Positions 58,697 through 64,000 of a stretch of DNA of 64,000 nt are shown here, piece after piece. The notes beneath the pieces were generated by a model, which was not told where the DNA came from, did not search any database, and saw nothing but the letters and a program-made list of their open reading frames with translations. Position numbers and translations under genes: made by a program. Position 1 is the first letter of the stretch. Every line of letters starts with the position of its first letter. Source of the DNA: Leuconostoc gasicomitatum LMG 18811 (GTDB lineage Bacteria; Bacillota; Bacilli; Lactobacillales; Lactobacillaceae). Location: positions 744,001 to 808,000 of the forward strand of contig NC_014319.1 in assembly GCF_000196855.1 (NCBI RefSeq). Direction: 5' to 3'.

Positions 58697-58700
58697 AAAT

Positions 58701-59786
58701 ATGATACAACGTCACTTAATTCTTGAAGATGGGACGATATTTCCGGGACTTGGCTTTGGGGCACCGGCAACCACTTTTGGAGAAATTATTTTTCATACTG
58801 CCATGACTGGCTATCAAGAAATCATTACTGACCCGATATATGATGGTCAAATGATCGTTTTTGCGACGCCTGTTGTTGGTGCATCAGGCATTCATGCAGA
58901 AGCATATGAGTCAGTTAAACCCACTATTAGTGGCATGATTGTTCATGATTTGGCTGAAGTATCTGTTAACCGTCAGCGCCGTATGAATTTAGATCGGTTT
59001 TTAAAGCAACATAATATTCCTGGACTATATCAAGTTGACACGCGTCAACTCATTAGACATTTACGTGAAACTGGCCCACAAAAAGCGAGCATCGTTGATT
59101 TTGCGGATGAACATGCTATTGATCAATTGGTTGCAACTGTTTTGACAAACAAACAGGTGCAAAGTACTGCAACGCCAAAACCATATGCTAATCCTGGTCG
59201 TGGTCGGCATATTGTTGTCATTGATTTTGGTCTAAAACATGGTATTTTACGTATGTTGGGTGATTATGATGCTAATGTGTCAGTCCTACCCTATACGACC
59301 AGTGTGGCAGAAGTTCTGACATTGGATCCTGATGGTATTATTTTGTCTACCGGTCCAGGAGATCCTAGAACATTGCCAGATAGTGTTTTAACGTTAATTC
59401 GTGTTTTACAATCGAAAGTGCCTATGTTAGGAATTGGTCTAGGACATGAATTGTTTGCACTAGCAAACGATGCAGAATTAATGCCCCTACCATCAGAACA
59501 TCATGGTATGAACCATCCCATCCAAGAAATTATTACTCGCCAAATTTTTTATGCGATGCAGGGTCAAGGCTACGCGGTGGATGCGTCATCAATTAACCGT
59601 AAAAAACTATTTGTGACTTATCGTGATCTTGTAGATGGCGCAGTTCAAGGATTACGACATCGTGAATTCCCGGCTTTTAGTGTACAATTCTTTCCTGATG
59701 CTGCGCCAGGTCCGCTTGAAGCAACAACTGTATTTGCAGATTTCTTTGAAACGGTAGAAGATTATGTCGAACATTACAATCAATAA
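58701..59786 (+). CDS. carA: CarA-like protein lacking the glutaminase triad
   Basis: 361 aa, normal CarA length and fold: LILEDGTIFPG, AMTGYQEIITDP, VDTRQLIRHLR, LSTGPGDPRT. The class I amidotransferase site is destroyed: the elbow reads GIGLGHE (Gly246 for the nucleophilic Cys, GGT at 59436-59438, one base from TGT) and VQFFPDA replaces VQYHPEA (Phe331 for His, Asp333 for Glu). It cannot release ammonia from glutamine. Overlaps the next gene by 23 bases. Intact frame suggests a kept, non-glutaminase role. Confidence 0.88.
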   Translation: MIQRHLILEDGTIFPGLGFGAPATTFGEIIFHTAMTGYQEIITDPIYDGQMIVFATPVVGASGIHAEAYESVKPTISGMIVHDLAEVSVNRQRRMNLDRFLKQHNIPGLYQVDTRQLIRHLRETGPQKASIVDFADEHAIDQLVATVLTNKQVQSTATPKPYANPGRGRHIVVIDFGLKHGILRMLGDYDANVSVLPYTTSVAEVLTLDPDGIILSTGPGDPRTLPDSVLTLIRVLQSKVPMLGIGLGHELFALANDAELMPLPSEHHGMNHPIQEIITRQIFYAMQGQGYAVDASSINRKKLFVTYRDLVDGAVQGLRHREFPAFSVQFFPDAAPGPLEATTVFADFFETVEDYVEHYNQ

Positions 59787-62277
59787 TAAAATCAAAAAAA
59801 TATTATTTATCGGTGCTGGCGCAAATGATTTTGGCCGTGAAGCAGAGCATGATGCGGCAATATATCAAGTGATGCCGGAATTACGAGGGCATGGCATTGA
59901 AGTTTTTGTCGTTGATGAAAATCCTTACGCATTGTCGCTGGAAAGTTTGGCAGCGACAACTTTTTGGCAGCCCTTAACGATTGAAAACTTAAAAAAAATA
60001 GTCAAAGAAAATAACATCGATACGGTTGCACCTTTGTTTGGAGGTGAAGCATCGTTACGTTTGTGGGCAGAAGTCGTACAAAGCTGGTCGCATGGTGATG
60101 GGCCTGTACCAAATACACTTGGACTGAGTATTGAGATGTTACTCAAAGTGAATAATATTCCAGCCCTAACTGCGTATATGGCCAAAAATGGGTTACCGGT
60201 CATCAATAATTATGTGCTGAAAGCACAAGATGAAGCTAACGAGCTGTTACGTGAATTACAATTACCATTGATGATACGGGCTTTACATCCAAACCAAACA
60301 AATACACGCCATATTGTGGAACGTTTAGATGACTTTGAGGATGCTATTAATCTTGCAAAATTACAATCTGTTACGCAAGAAGTCATCATCTCTAAAGCAA
60401 TTAATGGATTAAAGGAAGTCAGTATAGAGGTATTGCGCGATTTTCGTGGCAATAAAATGCAGATTGGTGCAAGCGAGGATATGGATCCTATTGGCATTCA
60501 TACAGCAGATTCACTTAGCGTATCGCCCATTTTAACAATTCAAGATCAGTTGATTAGCAAAATGCGTGATTATGCATTTAGGGTAGCTGATATATTGCAA
60601 TTACAAGGTGTGATGCATGTACAATTTGCTGTTGATGATGATACAAACAAGATTTATATTATCAAAGTATCACCTTATATAGACCAAATGGCAACGCGTA
60701 TGTCATTAGCCACAGGGTATCCAACGATGCTTGTAACGATCAACTTAGCACTAGGTGTCGCATTAGAAGATATCGTTTTGCCACATAATTTTGGTAAAAA
60801 TACTGCCATAATGGAACCAATGATGGATCATGTGGTTGTAAAGTTGCCTGTGTTTCCGTTTGGAGAATTAGTTCAAGCAGGTGTGCATGTTAACCGACAG
60901 CTCAATAGTGTGCAAAAGTCCATCGGGACAACCCTTGGATTTGGCCGAACATTTATTGAGGCCTTAGAAAAAGCAATTCGCTCAGCCCATTTTAATAATG
61001 CTAGTTTTTCGCCAACAAATATGGCATATATTAATGATGATGAATTGATTCAGCAACTGATTCACCCACAGGATAACCGTGTGTTATTGTTAATTGAAGC
61101 TATCAAACGTGGTTATGAAATTGATGAGTTAGCAGAATTAACAGCTATTGATGAATTCTATTTTTATCAACTGAAACATTTGCATACATTGGAGGAAGAG
61201 GTTGAGGCGGATATCGATAGCATTAAATCCTTACGACGTGGTAAAAAATATGGTTTATCCGACGGATTACTCGCACGCTTTTGGCATACCGATTTTAACA
61301 TTATCAGAACTTTAGCAAAAGAGAATCATATTGACGTCACTTACAAGGCAGTTGAGCCTTCTGCTGGTGAATTTCCTGAAAACGCACGCCAATATTATGC
61401 GACCTATGAAGCGGAAAATGAATCGGTACAAATTAACGCAGACTCAGTGCTTGTTATTGGTTCTGGTGCTTTTAGAATGGGAGATGCAGCGTCAGGGGGA
61501 TATGCTACGACAATTACGATGTCTGAGTTACGCCGATTACAATACCCGACAATCATTATGAACAATAATCCAAGTGATGCAACGTTATTACCACATTTGG
61601 CTGATAAGCAGTACCTTGAGCCGCTTGAAATATCGGATGTTATGCGAGTAGTAGAGTTAGAAAAACCTCAAGCTATTGTGATCCCTGGTAATCGCCGTAA
61701 ACTCATTAAGGCTTTACGAGATCTAGGTCAGCAGGTTATTATTTTACCAAAGGAAAAGCATACACCAAGCGGTCCAAATGAAAATCAATCAGAATTTGCA
61801 TTGAATTTATTTTATGATGGGCAAAATATGTATCCGATAAATTTCACGCAACATATGGCAGGTGAAGTGCGTATTATTCCCCAACTGGCGAATTTACCAG
61901 AAGAAATAGCTCAAAAAGAAATAGAGAGTCCTGGTGTTTATCAAATTATTTGGTATCAAAATACGGTCACATGGATTGACACTGTCGATGCAGCAGATAT
62001 TGTTCATGATTCTTGGTTACGACCCATGCCATTTGGTCAAATTGCTTATATGACAAAAGTTATGGATGTACAATGGATAAGATTAACCATACGAGCGGCA
62101 TTGCATGAACTAACTGATCAAGATGTTACAACATTGGCAATGATTAACCAGCAACCTATTGTTCAACCATTAAGCATGATAGCTGCCGATGTGAATTATC
62201 GCCTGCATCTCCAACCTAACGAAGTGATTGATGGTACAAGATTTGAAATAGGTGTCGGTGTGAATTATTATGAGTGA
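59764..62277 (+). CDS. carB: CarB-like protein, eroded and shortened
   Basis: 837 aa against about 1060. The first half aligns with CarB (IGAGANDFGREAEHDAA, MDPIGIHTADSLSVSP, TTLGFGRTFIEAL), but the Gly-rich ATP loop (TLGGTGGG type) reads LHPNQTN near 174-180 and EVNPR reads K301-V-S303-P-Y305, so phosphate and metal ligands are gone. After the helical middle (to about 545) the second half starts with VLVIGSGAFRMG yet has only about 277 residues; ATP-grasp 2 and the MGS domain are missing or unrecognisable. Not catalytic as CPSase in my reading. Confidence 0.88.
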   Translation: MSNITINNKIKKILFIGAGANDFGREAEHDAAIYQVMPELRGHGIEVFVVDENPYALSLESLAATTFWQPLTIENLKKIVKENNIDTVAPLFGGEASLRLWAEVVQSWSHGDGPVPNTLGLSIEMLLKVNNIPALTAYMAKNGLPVINNYVLKAQDEANELLRELQLPLMIRALHPNQTNTRHIVERLDDFEDAINLAKLQSVTQEVIISKAINGLKEVSIEVLRDFRGNKMQIGASEDMDPIGIHTADSLSVSPILTIQDQLISKMRDYAFRVADILQLQGVMHVQFAVDDDTNKIYIIKVSPYIDQMATRMSLATGYPTMLVTINLALGVALEDIVLPHNFGKNTAIMEPMMDHVVVKLPVFPFGELVQAGVHVNRQLNSVQKSIGTTLGFGRTFIEALEKAIRSAHFNNASFSPTNMAYINDDELIQQLIHPQDNRVLLLIEAIKRGYEIDELAELTAIDEFYFYQLKHLHTLEEEVEADIDSIKSLRRGKKYGLSDGLLARFWHTDFNIIRTLAKENHIDVTYKAVEPSAGEFPENARQYYATYEAENESVQINADSVLVIGSGAFRMGDAASGGYATTITMSELRRLQYPTIIMNNNPSDATLLPHLADKQYLEPLEISDVMRVVELEKPQAIVIPGNRRKLIKALRDLGQQVIILPKEKHTPSGPNENQSEFALNLFYDGQNMYPINFTQHMAGEVRIIPQLANLPEEIAQKEIESPGVYQIIWYQNTVTWIDTVDAADIVHDSWLRPMPFGQIAYMTKVMDVQWIRLTIRAALHELTDQDVTTLAMINQQPIVQPLSMIAADVNYRLHLQPNEVIDGTRFEIGVGVNYYE

Positions 62278-62563
62278 TAGTAAAAAATACGACACACAAT
62301 TGTTTACTGGTGTCGTGGTAGAGCAGGACGCCTCGGGCCGGTATCGACCTAAAACTGGTGTTACACCTAATGTTTGGCGAACCGGAAAACATACTAAAGG
62401 AAAATTTAAACAAATTGGGCAGGTTTTTTTAACGGAAAAAGGCCAGGCGATAGCTGTGCTAAATACTGAAAAATTGGCTTTTAACAAACGACATAATTAT
62501 TCCTCGTTACAACGTTGGACCAGCCAACAAGTTAGTCTCGAATTGTTAAAAGATTGGTTATGA
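62270..62563 (+). CDS. Unknown 97-aa protein in the pyrR-carA*-carB* operon
   Basis: 97 aa, not recognised. Starts 8 bases before the carB-like stop, so coupled. Basic N-terminal half with GVVVEQDASGRYRPKTG and RTGKHTKGKFKQIGQ, beta-rich, no membrane helix or signal. Ends with SLQRWTSQQVSLELLKDWL. Its coupling to the pseudoenzyme pair is the only clue to function. Confidence 0.6.
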   Translation: MSDSKKYDTQLFTGVVVEQDASGRYRPKTGVTPNVWRTGKHTKGKFKQIGQVFLTEKGQAIAVLNTEKLAFNKRHNYSSLQRWTSQQVSLELLKDWL

Positions 62564-62574
62564 CAGTTAAATAG

Positions 62575-62627
62575 AAAAAACGTGCATATAGAAAATATTT
62601 TTGTTATTTTCTATATGCACGTTTTTT
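62575..62627. terminator. Long bidirectional terminator after orf97
   Basis: AAAAAACGTGCATATAGAAAAT is complementary to ATTTTCTATATGCACGTTTTTT across a 9-nt loop: more than 15 bp. It ends both the pyrR operon and the convergent MFS gene. Confidence 0.92.
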
Positions 62628-62647
62628 ATGTTGTCTCTGAATTCAAT

Positions 62648-63883
62648 TTAGATTGATTCATGTTCTAAATGACGTGTTGATACATTAAATAATACTGCGT
62701 TGATAATGATAATGATGGTACAGAAAACAAATATACCACGATAATCAAATAGACTCGCAATTAATGCACCAAACATAGGACCCATGACTGATCCTAGTGA
62801 TTGAAAACTTTGGTTATAACTAAATATGCGACTGGTCATTTCAGTAGGTGAGTTTTTGGATAACAAAGTTTGGATTGCGGGTAACATTGTGGCATCACTA
62901 ATACCAACTAAAAAACGAAAAAACATCAACATACTAACACTTGTGACAAATGCTGTTGGGAGGAAGGCAATAACAGCTATCATAAAACCAATTTTAATCA
63001 TACGATCGGTGCCTAAATGGTCTCCGATACGGCCAAAAGGTGGGGCCGCTATGACAGTTGCAATACCGGGCATGGCAGCAACCATACCAGCAATAAAAGT
63101 CGTATTTGAGGCATTATGCATTAATTCACGAACAAATAAACTAATAATCGGATTGATGGCTGTATTCACAGTTTGAACTAACATGGTTGTCACAAATAGA
63201 CCAATAATCAACTGCTTATTTGGAATATGTGTCCAGAGATACTTAGTCGAAGCATTAGCAATACGGGGTGTTGATATATGAGGCGTTTCTTTGACTAAAA
63301 ATAATGTCAGTACAAATACTAGAAACAAAATGATACCGGTGATATGAAATGACGTACGGTAACTAAAAAAAGTTGCTAAAGTACCGCCAAATAAAGGGCC
63401 AATTAAATTGCCTGCAGTCATGCCAGTGACCAAAATACCCAGCGCTTTACCAGCATGTTTTTTAGGTGTTTGGGTAGCAACAAGTGCATTCGCATTTGAT
63501 ATAAAGCCACCCATGCCACCTTGTAGTGCTCGTAAAAAAAGTAATTGCCACACATTTGTCACATTGCCCATTAAAAATAGCACAATTGACATGCCAAGAG
63601 CAGCCCGTAATAGCATTAATTTTCGGCCTTTTCTGTCAGCGAGTTTGCCCCAAAAAGGTGACACAATTGCTGTCACAAGAAATGAAATGGCAAATACAGC
63701 ACCAGAATAAAAACTTAATTGATTTTTACTGAAAGTACCTAACGTATCAATGTAAAGTGATAAAAATGGCATCACTTCACTTAGAGCAACACCAGTCATA
63801 AACACACCAAACCAAAGAACAAAAACATTCTGTTGCCAAATTGGTTCAGAATCATCTAATTTGGTGTTATAATTTTCAGACAT
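62648..63883 (-). CDS. MFS multidrug transporter (MdtG/PmrA type)
   Basis: 411 aa from ATG 63883, 8 nt from AAGGA; the ATG at 63889 is 2 nt away. Twelve helices with motif A GKLADRKGRKLML after helix 2 and a second copy GRIGDHLGTDRMI, RALQGGMGGFISNANALVAT, and motif C-like GMTAGNLIGPLFGG in helix 5. Proton-coupled drug export is likely; substrates unknown. The last 110 bases of the window upstream hold only AT-rich DNA. Confidence 0.87.
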   Translation of the reverse strand: MSENYNTKLDDSEPIWQQNVFVLWFGVFMTGVALSEVMPFLSLYIDTLGTFSKNQLSFYSGAVFAISFLVTAIVSPFWGKLADRKGRKLMLLRAALGMSIVLFLMGNVTNVWQLLFLRALQGGMGGFISNANALVATQTPKKHAGKALGILVTGMTAGNLIGPLFGGTLATFFSYRTSFHITGIILFLVFVLTLFLVKETPHISTPRIANASTKYLWTHIPNKQLIIGLFVTTMLVQTVNTAINPIISLFVRELMHNASNTTFIAGMVAAMPGIATVIAAPPFGRIGDHLGTDRMIKIGFMIAVIAFLPTAFVTSVSMLMFFRFLVGISDATMLPAIQTLLSKNSPTEMTSRIFSYNQSFQSLGSVMGPMFGALIASLFDYRGIFVFCTIIIIINAVLFNVSTRHLEHESI

Positions 63884-64000
63884 TTGCATATTCCTTCTTT
63901 AAAAGTAATATTACTAGTTTATGCTTATTTGTAAAAATATGCACACTCTAAGACTGGCCTTGTGAAAATATTAAAATTTTATTATAATTAAATTACGCAT

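Noticed and set aside
58631-58700. PyrR-binding attenuator between pyrR and carA-like gene
   Set aside because: No PyrR-binding loop consensus, antiterminator or T-run terminator is present.
1-64000. tRNA, rRNA, IS element, prophage or integration site
   Set aside because: I looked for cloverleaf-type runs with CCA-like ends, inverted terminal repeats and transposase or integrase signatures and saw none; a tRNAscan run could confirm.

Overview
The window is AT-rich chromosome from a low-GC Gram-positive lactic acid bacterium, most likely a Leuconostoc or close relative. The pointers are rexB-rexA, a scr sucrose PTS locus, the acetylated DAP-lysine pathway behind a lysine riboswitch, a zinc-free L32, DedA/PnuC/NadV, and the yqgP(glpG)-yqgQ-glk, nudF-mtnN and glnR-glnA neighbourhoods. 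Genus is inferred from gene content only. No rRNA, tRNA, CRISPR array, IS element or prophage was seen.

Layout. 1-5.2 kb: the end of mgtE, an LCP wall-polymer ligase, then argG-argH-argF. 5.3-10.9 kb: a DHA2 efflux pump with a terminator in its leader, an M20 peptidase, rqcH, cutC and rpmF. 11-15.7 kb: NAD precursor and nucleoside salvage (pnuC, ndt, nadV with two unknown companions) plus dedA. 15.7-20.9 kb: lysine riboswitch and lysA-dapH-deacetylase-dapA-dapB. 21.3-33.4 kb: recX, ntdP, rexB-rexA, glpG-yqgQ-glk, map. 33.4-40.7 kb: a surface-glycan island with a phosphoglycosyl transferase, several glycosyltransferases, glf, tagD, a repeat-rich CHAP hydrolase and a decayed GT2 gene. 40.8-50.3 kb: csp-like, nudF, mtnN, ytpR, murC, a BI-1 family protein, polA, glnR-glnA. 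50.5-56.6 kb: YitT family, tautomerase, scrR/scrA-scrB, an RNase H. 56.7-62.6 kb: EbsA-like, rluD, pyrR, carA-like, carB-like, orf97. 62.6-63.9 kb: an MFS pump.

The best candidate for something undescribed is pyrR-carA*-carB*-orf97. The small subunit keeps the CarA fold signatures but has lost all three glutaminase triad residues (Cys to Gly, His to Phe, Glu to Asp). The large subunit is 837 aa instead of about 1060, with an eroded first ATP-grasp site and most of the second half missing. Both frames are open and overlap tightly, as expected if they are maintained for a non-catalytic role. Independently, argF carries HDLP in place of the catalytic HCLP.

Two unusual translation-start layouts recur. 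Five genes (cutC, orf181, recX, glpG, csp-like) have a -10 hexamer ending 6-7 nt before the ATG and no Shine-Dalgarno, predicting leaderless mRNAs. Four genes (pnuC, dedA, glk, pyrR) have a Shine-Dalgarno far from the start, separated from it by a stem-loop that would bring the two together; at glk the loop also encodes a 20-codon ORF coupled to glk by TAATG.
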